The notes below the pieces were generated by a model. That model was not told where the DNA came from and made no database searches. It saw only the letters and a list, made by a program, of their open reading frames with translations. The position numbers and the translations under genes are program-made. This document shows positions 33,857 through 42,439 of a DNA stretch of 64,000 nt, one piece after another. Position 1 is the stretch's first letter; each line of letters opens with the position of its first letter. This DNA is from JSC-12 sp033764965 (lineage in GTDB: Bacteria; Cyanobacteriota; Cyanobacteriia; Leptolyngbyales; Leptolyngbyaceae): contig JANRIN010000301.1 of the NCBI GenBank assembly GCA_033764965.1, positions 23,275 through 87,274 of the forward strand. Direction: 5' to 3'.

Positions 33857-34861
33857 TTGAGTCGTATTGGATTAGTCGCTATCGGGCGCAATGAGGGAGA
33901 GCGATTACGGCACTGCCTGGAATCGGTTGTGCGGCAAGTTGCTCAAGTTGTTTACGTTGACTCAGGTTCTACCGATCAAAGCGTGGCATTGGCGCGATCG
34001 CTCGGAGTAGAAGTTGTGGAGCTAGATTTATCCATTCCTTTCACTGCCGCCCGTGCTCGCAATGCCGGATTTGCAAGACTTTTAGAACTCAATCCGCAAC
34101 TGGAATACGTGCAGTTTGTGGATGGCGACTGCGAAGTAGTCTCAGGCTGGCTAGATCGGGCACAACAAGAACTGGATGCCAACTCTGATGCGGTGGTGGT
34201 GTGTGGGCGACGACGAGAGCGCTTTCCAGCAGCAACCATTTATAACCGCCTGTGTGACCTTGAATGGGATACTCCTGTCGGAGAAGCGAAAGCCTGCGGG
34301 GGTGATGCTCTGATGAGAATTTCTGCATTTCAAGCCGTTGGCGGTTACAACCCGACGCTGATTGCGGGGGAAGAACCAGAACTATGTGTGCGATTGCGGC
34401 AAAATGGAGGCAAAATTTTCCGCATTGACGCAGAAATGACGTTGCACGATGCTCAAATGACTCGCTTCAGCCAATGGTGGAAGCGATCGGTACGGGCAGG
34501 TTATGCCTACGCAGAAGGCGCTTTTCTGCACGGCGCGCCTCCGGAGCAGCATTGGGTTAAGGAAACTCGTAGTATCCGGCTTTGGGGCATTGTTATCCCC
34601 GCTATTAGCTGGCTGGCTGCCTTGCCAACCCACGGCTTGAGTCTGTTACTGTTGGCGGGCTATCCCTTAATGACTTACCGAATTTATCAATACGCCTGCA
34701 AAATCGGGCGCGATCGCCAGGATGCCCGATTGTTTGCAGCCTCCTGTATGTTGGCAAAGTTCCCCCAGGCACAAGGGCAGATCCGCTTCTACTGGGGTCG
34801 GTTATTCAAGCAACCATCCCAACTGATTGAATACAACATCCCCTCACCAACACCGTATTAA
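33857..34861 (+). CDS. family 2 glycosyltransferase
   Basis: 334 residues. GT-A fold: IGLVAIGRNEGERLRHCLESV (1-25 region), VDSGSTDQSV (donor-binding loop), FVDGDCEV (the DxD-like metal site, about 92-99), and GGYNPTLIAGEEPELCVRLRQNGG. A hydrophobic C-terminal stretch (about 235-270) suggests membrane association. Start chosen: TTG 33857, four nt after GGAGG; GTG 33851 is closer to the site than is usual. It opens the polysaccharide region and stands alone on a short transcript after a terminator and a hairpin. Confidence 0.9.
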   Translation: MSRIGLVAIGRNEGERLRHCLESVVRQVAQVVYVDSGSTDQSVALARSLGVEVVELDLSIPFTAARARNAGFARLLELNPQLEYVQFVDGDCEVVSGWLDRAQQELDANSDAVVVCGRRRERFPAATIYNRLCDLEWDTPVGEAKACGGDALMRISAFQAVGGYNPTLIAGEEPELCVRLRQNGGKIFRIDAEMTLHDAQMTRFSQWWKRSVRAGYAYAEGAFLHGAPPEQHWVKETRSIRLWGIVIPAISWLAALPTHGLSLLLLAGYPLMTYRIYQYACKIGRDRQDARLFAASCMLAKFPQAQGQIRFYWGRLFKQPSQLIEYNIPSPTPY

Positions 34862-35306
34862 CGATCGCAACCTCCTGAGGCAAAGATTTAATGGAAGTCG
34901 GCTTTCAATGAATCTTTTGTAAAATTCGTACTAAGTTCTTCGGAAATGCCTACGATGACTTCGAGTGTACTTATTGCATCAGGTGTGTCATTGTTGATAC
35001 AAAATTTTGCTCTTCATGCAAGCAAAAAACTATTTAGGGATGACAATTAACTAATATCGAGAAGTTGTCATTCTGAGCGGTGAGCGAAGAATCGCAGAGA
35101 TGCTTCACTTTGCTCCGCTTGTTCAGCATGACCAACTCCGGATGTTATTTATGTCACGACCGATAGCAAAATCGCTCAATTTTGATCATCTTGATTTGAT
35201 CCACGAAGCAATCCGTCTGGAGTGCACATTTTCAAAAATGCTTTGGGCACTATAGGCATAAGCGAAGAAAACCATTCCAGGCGAGTTATCCCAGAGATTG
35301 GAGAAC
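34862..35306. other. 445-nt gene-free region with a dispersed repeat
   Basis: Apart from the repeat at 35067-35132 I find nothing that I can support. The upstream region of the fusion glycosyltransferase gene lies here. No promoter stands out. Confidence 0.5.
35067..35132. repeat. GTCATTCTGAGC...GCATGAC dispersed repeat
   Basis: A 66-bp element with termini GTCAT and ATGAC. It contains TTCTGAGCGGTGAGCGAAG followed by AATCGCAGAGATGCTTC, and so matches a well-known dispersed bacterial intergenic repeat that folds into an imperfect hairpin. It has no coding content. Confidence 0.75.
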
Positions 35307-37037
35307 ATGGCTAGGTACTCCTTAGGCTCAATATTGCTGCATGAAGGTTTGATCACTGAAAGCCAGCTAAGTGTCGCGTTAGAAGAACAGATACGAAAAA
35401 GTAAACTCACTGGATGGCAGCTACTTGGAGAGATTTTGATAGAAGCTGGGTTAATTACCCGCACTGATCTTCAAGGCGCTCTGGAGAGGCAAGCTAAACT
35501 CTACGACCTGGAGTTTTTCAACGCCTCACCGCACCGATCTACGTGTAGCTTGCGTAAACGGCTGACGGACATTGCCGGAGCAATTGTCGGGTTGAGCTTG
35601 ATGAGTATTCTGTTTCCCCTCATCGCGATCGCCATTTATCTCAACTCACCCGGTTCTATTTTTGTTGCCCAGCCTCGTGTGGGATTGCGAGGCAAACACT
35701 TCCTGCTATGGCGTTTTCGGACAACGACCCCCAATGCTGAAAAACTACGCTTAAAACTCGCTTACGAACAAAGCAGTAAACTGTTCGATCCAAAAAATGA
35801 ACCAGGCATTACATTTATTGGCAGGATTCTGCGGTTTCTCTATCTAGATGAGATGCCTCAATTTCTAAATGTGCTGTTAGGAGACATGAGCCTGGTTGGA
35901 ACCCGCCCTCCCACGTTGGATGAAATTCAACTCTACTCCAGAACTGATTGGCAACGCCTGGTTGTCAAACCAGGACTAACAGGACTCTGGCAAATCCATC
36001 GCCACAAATACAGCATGAGTTTTGAAGAGGTTCTAGAACTCGATTTCTCGTACATTGACCGATGGACTCATTATCAGGACCTCAAACTTCTTGTAAAAAC
36101 AATTTTCCATATGCTCTCCAGTCCTATGCGTATTCTCCATAAGCCACAAGCCTCTACCGCCCACAACAGTCAAGTTGGCATTCTAAACGTTTCGTTTGAC
36201 AATATGTCAATTCTTGAATTGCTAGAGAACTTACACCAGGGGGTTGTATTTACTCCAAACGTTGACCACTTAATGAAGCTACAGAAAGATTCAGAGTTTT
36301 TTGAAACTTATTTAGATGCCGACTATCGCGTGTGTGATAGCCAGATCTTAATGTATGCTTCTCGTTTCTTAGGCACACCTTTAAAGGAAAAGATATCTGG
36401 ATCCGATCTGTTTCCAAGCTTTTGCCGCTTTCATCGCAATAACGAAGAGATGACTGTCTTTCTGCTAGGTGGCGCGGCGGGTGTGGCAGATCGAGCAAGA
36501 GCACGAATTAATAGTAAGATTGGCAGAGAAATTATTATTGGATCTCATTCTCCTTCCTTTGGCTTTGAAAAGAACGAGCAGGAATGTTTAGAACTGATTG
36601 ATATGGTAAATCGCTCTAAAGCGACCGTTTTAGCTGTGGGCGTTGGCGCGCCAAAGCAAGAAAAATGGATTAGTAAATATCGAGATAAATTTACGCACGT
36701 CAAAATCTTTTTAGCTGTGGGAGCAACGATCGATTTTGAAGCTGGAACAGTAAGACGTGCGCCTGTTTGGATGAGCAAATTTGGAATTGAGTGGCTTTAC
36801 AGAATTTATGCTGATCCCAAACGGCTCTGGAAACGCTATCTAGTAGAAGATTTGCCATTTTTCTGGCTGCTGATTAAACAGAAGTTGGGGCAATATCATC
36901 CCCCTTCCTTTGGCTCTTTTAAGGATTTTTCCTCTAAAACCTTAACCGAGAAGCATGATGATGCCACTCGTCACCTCATAATTGAGGGCGAACGTCCTCA
37001 AATCGAGTTCACCGATAAAGCTGAAGAGCGGTTTTAG
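35307..37037 (+). CDS. three-domain fusion: MshEN-like domain, phosphoglycosyl transferase, WecG/TagA/CpsF glycosyltransferase
   Basis: 576 residues from ATG 35307 (GGAG just upstream; TTG 35298 also possible). Residues 1-65 match the MshEN/GspE-N type domain (LGSILLHEGLITESQL, LGEILIEAGLITRTDLQ). Residues 80-275 are a bacterial sugar transferase, with membrane hairpin 87-115, SPGSIFVAQPRVGLRGKHF, and the Asp181-Glu182 dyad in DEMPQFLNVLLGDMSLVGTR. Such enzymes put the first sugar-phosphate on undecaprenyl phosphate. Residues 290-530 are a WecG/TagA/CpsF glycosyltransferase (TPNVDHL 316-322, Asp344, GAPKQEKW 447-454), which adds the second sugar. One chain may therefore start a glycan and make its first linkage. 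The C-terminal 45 residues are polar and unassigned. Confidence 0.88.
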   Translation: MARYSLGSILLHEGLITESQLSVALEEQIRKSKLTGWQLLGEILIEAGLITRTDLQGALERQAKLYDLEFFNASPHRSTCSLRKRLTDIAGAIVGLSLMSILFPLIAIAIYLNSPGSIFVAQPRVGLRGKHFLLWRFRTTTPNAEKLRLKLAYEQSSKLFDPKNEPGITFIGRILRFLYLDEMPQFLNVLLGDMSLVGTRPPTLDEIQLYSRTDWQRLVVKPGLTGLWQIHRHKYSMSFEEVLELDFSYIDRWTHYQDLKLLVKTIFHMLSSPMRILHKPQASTAHNSQVGILNVSFDNMSILELLENLHQGVVFTPNVDHLMKLQKDSEFFETYLDADYRVCDSQILMYASRFLGTPLKEKISGSDLFPSFCRFHRNNEEMTVFLLGGAAGVADRARARINSKIGREIIIGSHSPSFGFEKNEQECLELIDMVNRSKATVLAVGVGAPKQEKWISKYRDKFTHVKIFLAVGATIDFEAGTVRRAPVWMSKFGIEWLYRIYADPKRLWKRYLVEDLPFFWLLIKQKLGQYHPPSFGSFKDFSSKTLTEKHDDATRHLIIEGERPQIEFTDKAEERF

Positions 37038-37131
37038 GAAGCTTTAGAAACAAGGAAACACAAGTTTGCTTGGGTCGCTGCTTGGGCATCGCTGTCAGTT
37101 TGAGACGGGAACTATTGGTGAAATTAAGTTT

Positions 37132-37617
37132 CTAGTCAGGAGTTTTTAGCTGCTGTGTTGCTCGCTTAAAACTGGCGTAGGCTTGTTTGTATTTGCCTAA
37201 CCGCTGCAAGGCGACTCCTTGGAATAACCAGGCTTCGGAATCATCAGGATTGATGGCAATGGCTCGATCGCAACTTGCCAACGCCTCAGAATACTGTTCC
37301 AGATGAATTAACACAACTGCCCGAAAAGTCCAGGTGGGGCTGTGGTTGGGATTTAATTCCAGGGCTTGGTCAAAGCTGTTGAGCGCTTGGCTAAAACGCC
37401 CCAGGTTTGCTAAGGCATCTCCAGTGTAAAACCAGACTAAATCATTTCCAGGTTCAATCACGCTTGCCTGCTCGTAGATGGTCAAGGCTTGTTCGTAGAA
37501 GCCATCTTCTGCTAAGTCTCTTGCTTGACGCATCAAGGCTTGAGTTTCTACTTTGAATGCTGTAAAAGTCTGATGCCAATGAGAAAGCTGATTCATATTT
37601 AGACTAGCAATGACCAT
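37132..37617 (-). CDS. small TPR protein
   Basis: 161 residues. About four TPRs run from residue 30 to the end (YEQALTIYEQASVIEPGNDL, FSQALNSFDQALELNPNHSP, YSEALASCDRAIAINPDDSE, and a final AYASFKRATQQL). There is no signal or membrane segment. It probably binds protein partners. ATG 37617 is used; ATG 37596 (MNQLSHWHQTF) is possible. It is flanked by the fusion glycosyltransferase and the divergent ddl gene. Confidence 0.88.
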   Translation of the reverse strand: MVIASLNMNQLSHWHQTFTAFKVETQALMRQARDLAEDGFYEQALTIYEQASVIEPGNDLVWFYTGDALANLGRFSQALNSFDQALELNPNHSPTWTFRAVVLIHLEQYSEALASCDRAIAINPDDSEAWLFQGVALQRLGKYKQAYASFKRATQQLKTPD

Positions 37618-37851
37618 CTATCCATTCAGTGCTCTGTAACCTGATCAGGACAGTTTTGAGGAGAAAGACAACGCAAAGACAAGAAGGGTTTAGGCAGGGG
37701 GTTCCTATACTCTCCTTTTGTTACTAAATCACAAACGTAGCTGATTTCGGCAGCTTGCACAACATTTGACATAAGATTGTAAACTTACGTCAAATTGGGG
37801 CTTTCATCGTGTTTTAGTTCCATATTAACGAGTAAAAATTAGGGGCGTGGT

Positions 37852-38934
37852 ATGAGCAAGCAAAAAGTTGGGCTTTTATTTGGTGGATGTTCGGGAGAAC
37901 ATGAGGTGTCCATCTCGTCAGCACGGGCGATCGCCAGCGCCTTGACTACAGCAACCAATCAAGCGCTCTACGATTTGTTACCGTTTTACATTCAAAAAGA
38001 TGGCACCTGGTGCGAACCAGACATTGCTCAACGGGTATTGGAATCTGGCACCCCGACTCAGCCCGATCGTGATTCATCCGATACAATCTCTTCCTCTGAG
38101 AAGCAAAAACTTTGGCAGTTTCCCACTCAAGTCAATGACGTAGACGTATGGTTTCCGATTCTGCATGGACCCAACGGAGAAGATGGCACGATTCAAGGCT
38201 TGCTCAAACTGATGCAGGTGCCCTTTGTTGGCTCTGGAGTGTTAGGTTCCGCGATCGGCATGGACAAAATTGCCATGAAGCAGGTCTTCGCTCAAGCTGG
38301 GTTGCCGCAGGTAGAGTACCGCACCATAACTCGATCGCAGGTTTGGTCTAACCCTTGCGTTTACCCAAAGCTGTGTGACGAGATTGAAGCCAGTTTGGGT
38401 TATCCGTGTTTTGTCAAGCCTGCGAATTTAGGATCATCAGTGGGGATCGCGAAGGTGCGAAATCGGACTCAGCTAGAAGCGGCTCTGGACAATGCTGCCA
38501 GCTACGATCGTCGCATCATCGTGGAAGCGGGAGTAACCGCTAGAGAAGTCGAGTGTGCTGTGTTGGGAAATGACCAGCCCAAGGCTTCGGTGATTGGCGA
38601 GATTACCTACGAAAGCGATTTTTACGATTACGAAACCAAATACACTCAGGGAAAAGCGGATTTGATGATTCCGGCAAACTTGCCTGACGCGATCGCTCAA
38701 AAAATGCAAGAGATGGCAATCCAGGCATTTTTAGCCGTGGATGCAGCCGGACTCGCCAGAGTAGACTTTTTCTACCTTGAGCCAACTCAGGCAATATTGA
38801 TTAACGAAATTAATACATTACCTGGCTTTACTGCCACCAGTATGTACCCTCAATTGTGGGCTGCAAGCGGCATTCCATTTTCTACTTTAGTCAACCAACT
38901 CATCCAACTTGCATTAGAAAGAGCAGAACAATAA
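37852..38934 (+). CDS. ddl: D-alanine--D-alanine ligase
   Basis: Joins two D-alanines with ATP for peptidoglycan precursor synthesis. 360 residues with ATP-grasp architecture: KVGLLFGGCSGEHEVSISSA (5-24), LHGPNGEDGTIQG (about 103-115), VGSGVLGSAIGMDK, KPANLGSSVGIAKV, TARECEVAVLGN-like block, and the C-terminal RVDFFYLEPTQAILINEINTLPGFTATSMYP. Length and motifs are normal. ATG 37852. It is unlinked to other cell-wall genes here, but lies just upstream of the dTDP-sugar genes. Confidence 0.97.
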   Translation: MSKQKVGLLFGGCSGEHEVSISSARAIASALTTATNQALYDLLPFYIQKDGTWCEPDIAQRVLESGTPTQPDRDSSDTISSSEKQKLWQFPTQVNDVDVWFPILHGPNGEDGTIQGLLKLMQVPFVGSGVLGSAIGMDKIAMKQVFAQAGLPQVEYRTITRSQVWSNPCVYPKLCDEIEASLGYPCFVKPANLGSSVGIAKVRNRTQLEAALDNAASYDRRIIVEAGVTAREVECAVLGNDQPKASVIGEITYESDFYDYETKYTQGKADLMIPANLPDAIAQKMQEMAIQAFLAVDAAGLARVDFFYLEPTQAILINEINTLPGFTATSMYPQLWAASGIPFSTLVNQLIQLALERAEQ

Positions 38935-39387
38935 CCGCTCTTGTTACTTTGAAGTTTGACTGGGAATTCTAAGAGTATGTTTTGCTAGTTTGCCCTGATT
39001 TCACGTTGTCAACCATCAAAGCAATCCCATGAATCTTTAATATAGTTTCATTCCAGATTCAAGGTATCTACTGATTATTTCGGTATAAGCTTGTATCTTT
39101 TGTTCCCTGTGTTTCCGCACTATCTCCTTTTCTTTTGTTGATAGGTCAACGCTGATAAATAAATTCAATTGTTTTGCTTTTAGAGACGATGTAGTTTTTT
39201 TGACTTGCTAAACGAAATGCTGAAACATTCATTTTTCGTAAAGTTCCACCTGTCTCCTCCAGGAATGGTTAGTTTTCAGGCTATAAACCTAGCAGTGCCC
39301 TTCGTGGAAGTTCCGTTCTAAGGTTGTGTTGTTAACCCGCTAAGATGCTTATGCAGTTGTCAGATTTACTGGTTGAAGGACGTTGAA
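38935..39387. other. 453-nt gene-free region upstream of rfbC
   Basis: AT-rich, no frame or strong hairpin. The promoter of the rfbC-rfbA unit must lie here. I do not see a consensus -35/-10 pair. The ribosome site before rfbC is AAGGAC. Confidence 0.45.
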
Positions 39388-39933
39388 ATGAATATTTTTC
39401 CCACGGAAATTCCAGACGTATTAATCATTGAGCCACGTGTTTTTGAAGATGCCCGTGGTTTTTTTCTGGAAAGCTACAACGGTAAAGCGTTTGCTGAAAA
39501 GCTTGGAATCACAGCGCCGTTTGTGCAAGACAACCATTCCCGCTCAACGCAGAACGTGCTACGAGGACTGCACTACCAAATTGAACAGGCTCAGGGAAAA
39601 CTTGTTCGCAGCATTGCCGGGGCAATTCTTGACGTGGCAGTGGATATCCGCAAATCGTCTCCCACTTTTGGGCAATGGGTAAGCTGCGTGTTAAGTGCAG
39701 AAAATAAGCGGATGCTTTGGGTGCCGTCCGGATTTGCTCATGGCTTTTTAGTCGTTTCAGAAGTGGCGGAAGTTCTTTACAAAACAACAGACTATTACGC
39801 TCCTCAGCACGAACGTTGCATTTTATGGAATGACCCCGATTTAGCAATCAATTGGTCCCTGTCGGATGAGCCGATCCTTTCTCCCAAGGATCAGGCTGGT
39901 AAGCCATTTAACTTGGCAGATGTGTATGCCTGA
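39388..39933 (+). CDS. rfbC: dTDP-4-dehydrorhamnose 3,5-epimerase
   Basis: Epimerises C3 and C5 of dTDP-4-keto-6-deoxyglucose on the way to dTDP-L-rhamnose. 181 residues from ATG 39388, with AAGGAC upstream; a TTG five codons earlier is unlikely. Cupin-fold motifs are DARGFFLESYN, VQDNHSRSTQNVLRGLHYQ (catalytic His in GLHYQ), KLVRSIAGAILDVAVDIR, GQWVSCVLSAENKRMLWVPSGFAHGF and TTDYYAPQHE (catalytic Tyr region). It starts an rfbC-rfbA pair (26 nt gap). Confidence 0.96.
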   Translation: MNIFPTEIPDVLIIEPRVFEDARGFFLESYNGKAFAEKLGITAPFVQDNHSRSTQNVLRGLHYQIEQAQGKLVRSIAGAILDVAVDIRKSSPTFGQWVSCVLSAENKRMLWVPSGFAHGFLVVSEVAEVLYKTTDYYAPQHERCILWNDPDLAINWSLSDEPILSPKDQAGKPFNLADVYA

Positions 39934-39959
39934 TGTAAACCCGATTCCGAGAACTCAGT

Positions 39960-41033
39960 ATGAAAGCGATTATTCTCAGTGGTGGTAAGGGGACGCGCCT
40001 TCGCCCTCTAACCTATACAGGAGCCAAGCAGTTAGTTCCTGTGGCAAATAAACCAATTTTGTGGTACGGCATTGAGTCAATTGTCAGGGCAGGAGTCACT
40101 GATATTGGCATCATCATCAGCCCGGAAACGGGTGAAGAAGTGAAGGCAAAAACAGGTAATGGCGATCGCTTCGGGGCAAATATCACTTATATCCTGCAAG
40201 ATAAACCTGCTGGATTGGCTCATGCGGTTAAAATCGCCCGTTCCTTTTTAGGTGATTCTCCCTTTGTGATGTATTTAGGCGACAACCTGATTCAAAATGA
40301 GTTAGGGCAGTTCATGACAAGCTTCAAAGAGCAACACATGGATGCGCTGATTTTGTTGCGTCCGGTGCCCAATCCAACTGCATTTGGAGTGGCTGAAGTT
40401 GATGCTCAAGGACGAGTGTTGCATTTGGTGGAGAAACCCAAAGTTCCTCCTTCGAATCTGGCATTAGTCGGAATTTATTTCTTTGCCAATACAATTCATG
40501 CTGCGATCGATCGCATCCAACCCTCTGCACGAGGCGAGTTAGAAATTACGGATGCTATCCAAAACTTGATTGACCATCAGCAACAGGTAGAAGCTCGGCA
40601 AATTGAAGGATGGTGGTTGGATACGGGTAAAAAGGATGACTTGTTAGAAGCGAATCAAATTGTGCTTGATACCTGCTTACAATCCGCCATTCATGGAGAC
40701 ATTGACGATCGTAGTCAAATCTCTGGACGAGTTCAAATTGGCACTGGCTCTCGGTTGGTGAACTGCACAGTCCGCGGACCGGTTGTCATTGGAGACAATT
40801 GCCACCTGGAAAACTCCTTTATCGGACCCTTTAGCAGTATTGCTGATGACGTGACTTTAATCGATGCTGATTTGGAGCATAGTGTTATTTTGCGTGGAGC
40901 AAAAGTTGTTGGAATTCATCAGCGGATTGTTGACAGTGTAGTTGGTCAACGAGCACAGCTTAAATTAGCGCCACAGCGCCCTAAAGCGCTCCGATTTATG
41001 ATTGGAGATGACTCTCAAATTGAATTGGCTTAA
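39960..41033 (+). CDS. rfbA: glucose-1-phosphate thymidylyltransferase, long form
   Basis: Makes dTDP-glucose from dTTP and glucose-1-phosphate. 357 residues: the nucleotidyltransferase core with ILSGGKGTRLRPLTYTGAKQLVPVANKPI (5-33), MYLGDNLIQNELGQF (acceptor metal site), VEKPKVPPSNLALVGIYFF and GWWLDTGKKDDLLEAN. A C-terminal left-handed beta-helix follows (about 245-340, repeated I/V-G-xG turns). This matches the longer RmlA3-like type rather than the 290-residue enzyme. It may be less tightly rhamnose-specific. It follows rfbC by 26 nt. Confidence 0.93.
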   Translation: MKAIILSGGKGTRLRPLTYTGAKQLVPVANKPILWYGIESIVRAGVTDIGIIISPETGEEVKAKTGNGDRFGANITYILQDKPAGLAHAVKIARSFLGDSPFVMYLGDNLIQNELGQFMTSFKEQHMDALILLRPVPNPTAFGVAEVDAQGRVLHLVEKPKVPPSNLALVGIYFFANTIHAAIDRIQPSARGELEITDAIQNLIDHQQQVEARQIEGWWLDTGKKDDLLEANQIVLDTCLQSAIHGDIDDRSQISGRVQIGTGSRLVNCTVRGPVVIGDNCHLENSFIGPFSSIADDVTLIDADLEHSVILRGAKVVGIHQRIVDSVVGQRAQLKLAPQRPKALRFMIGDDSQIELA

Positions 41034-41257
41034 CTGAGCAAGTCAACCGTTGTTTTGTGTGGGTTTGTATCTACCAATGGATAGTTTGATCGGTGGTGTT
41101 TCTTTCTAGCCTGCTGTTTAAGCATAGATGCAGCATTGTCGCTCTTCGGAAGAAGAATATCAAATCTCTAATCTGTGTAGGATTCTTTTAAGGTCGGGGA
41201 ACTTTAAGTTAAAGTTGGTTGAATTCACTTGCCCTCTAGTTCCTCGCTTAAAGTCTC

Positions 41258-42316
41258 ATGCACTGGACCGTTGCAGCCCCATTCATTCATGATCCAACTG
41301 TTGATGGAGACTGGTTGCTTCCCTATGTTCCAGGAGATCGCCATCAATTCACCGTTATTCCACACGGCACTCCTCTGGCGAACTGGCACAACCAATCCTC
41401 TCCAGTCACAAGTTATCAGCGCTGGTTTCATTACCTCAACCAGGGTAAGGAAGCCGTTAAACAAACTCAAGGAGGTGTAATCACTGTTTTTCCTCAGCTT
41501 GCCTCAACGGTAGGAATATATCAGCGAATTTATCGGAAGCAAATTCCGATCGTTGCCTGGTTATTCAATGTCGGCAAATGTTATCCCGGTCTCCGTCGCC
41601 ACCTTGCCCGAGCGAGTGTTAAAAATGTAAGTCGATTTGTGGTCCACTCTCGCCGTGAATGTGACATCTACAGTCAATGGTTAGGCATTTCTAGAGAACG
41701 GTTTGAGTTTATTCCTTTTCAATCGGCAGATATTCCGATTCTTTTTGAGGAAAACACAACAAATCCTTTTCTGGTTTCTGTTGGCTCCGCTCATCGTGAT
41801 TTTCCCACGCTTTTTACAGTTGTTGAGAAGCTCAAAATTCCAACGGTTGTTGCTTCTGGTAAACGGGCACTGGCTGGGCTGGATATTCCATCTTCTGTCA
41901 AAGCTCCTCTTGGAATTGGAAAACAGGATTGTATGCGATTAACTCAGGAGGCACGTATTAACGTTATTCCGTTAAAAGCTGATGAATTGGTGACTGCCGC
42001 CGGACAGGTTACGATCGTCGAATCAATGCGAATGGGACGGGCAACCATCGCCTCTCGCTGTAATGGAGCTGAGGATTACATCATTCACGGAGAAACGGGT
42101 CTCCTGGTGGAACCAGGATCGGTACAAGCATTATCAGATGCGATCGAGCTACTTTGGAATGATGGGGAATTAAGGAATCGGTTGGGGCAGGCTGCCAGTG
42201 TTTATGCGGCGGAACACTTTTCTGACGAGGCAGTCGGATGTGAAATGGGGCGGGTGCTTGACCAGTTAGCAAACTCCTTCGAATCTGTGTCAAATTACGA
42301 ACTCAATAGACGTTAG
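41258..42316 (+). CDS. glycosyltransferase (GT-B, family 4-like)
   Basis: 352 residues, ATG start. The C-terminal domain carries the nucleotide-sugar motif TIVESMRMGRATIASRCNGAEDYIIHGETGLLV (ExxxxG-type, about 248-282), followed by SVQALSDAIELLWND, as in GT4 enzymes. The N-terminal acceptor domain begins MHWTVAAPFIHDPTVDG. It is a cytosolic enzyme probably adding a sugar to a lipid-linked glycan intermediate. Donor and linkage are unknown. It stands 224 nt after rfbA. Confidence 0.85.
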   Translation: MHWTVAAPFIHDPTVDGDWLLPYVPGDRHQFTVIPHGTPLANWHNQSSPVTSYQRWFHYLNQGKEAVKQTQGGVITVFPQLASTVGIYQRIYRKQIPIVAWLFNVGKCYPGLRRHLARASVKNVSRFVVHSRRECDIYSQWLGISRERFEFIPFQSADIPILFEENTTNPFLVSVGSAHRDFPTLFTVVEKLKIPTVVASGKRALAGLDIPSSVKAPLGIGKQDCMRLTQEARINVIPLKADELVTAAGQVTIVESMRMGRATIASRCNGAEDYIIHGETGLLVEPGSVQALSDAIELLWNDGELRNRLGQAASVYAAEHFSDEAVGCEMGRVLDQLANSFESVSNYELNRR

Positions 42317-42439
42317 ACCGAACCAACTTATCTATATTAACCAGACCTCAATAAAAGTAAGGGTTACGATAAGACGTTTGTTCACAAATCACATTTCGAT
42401 TGTTCTAGAAATTGTTAGCAAAAATGTAGGAGCGTATTG

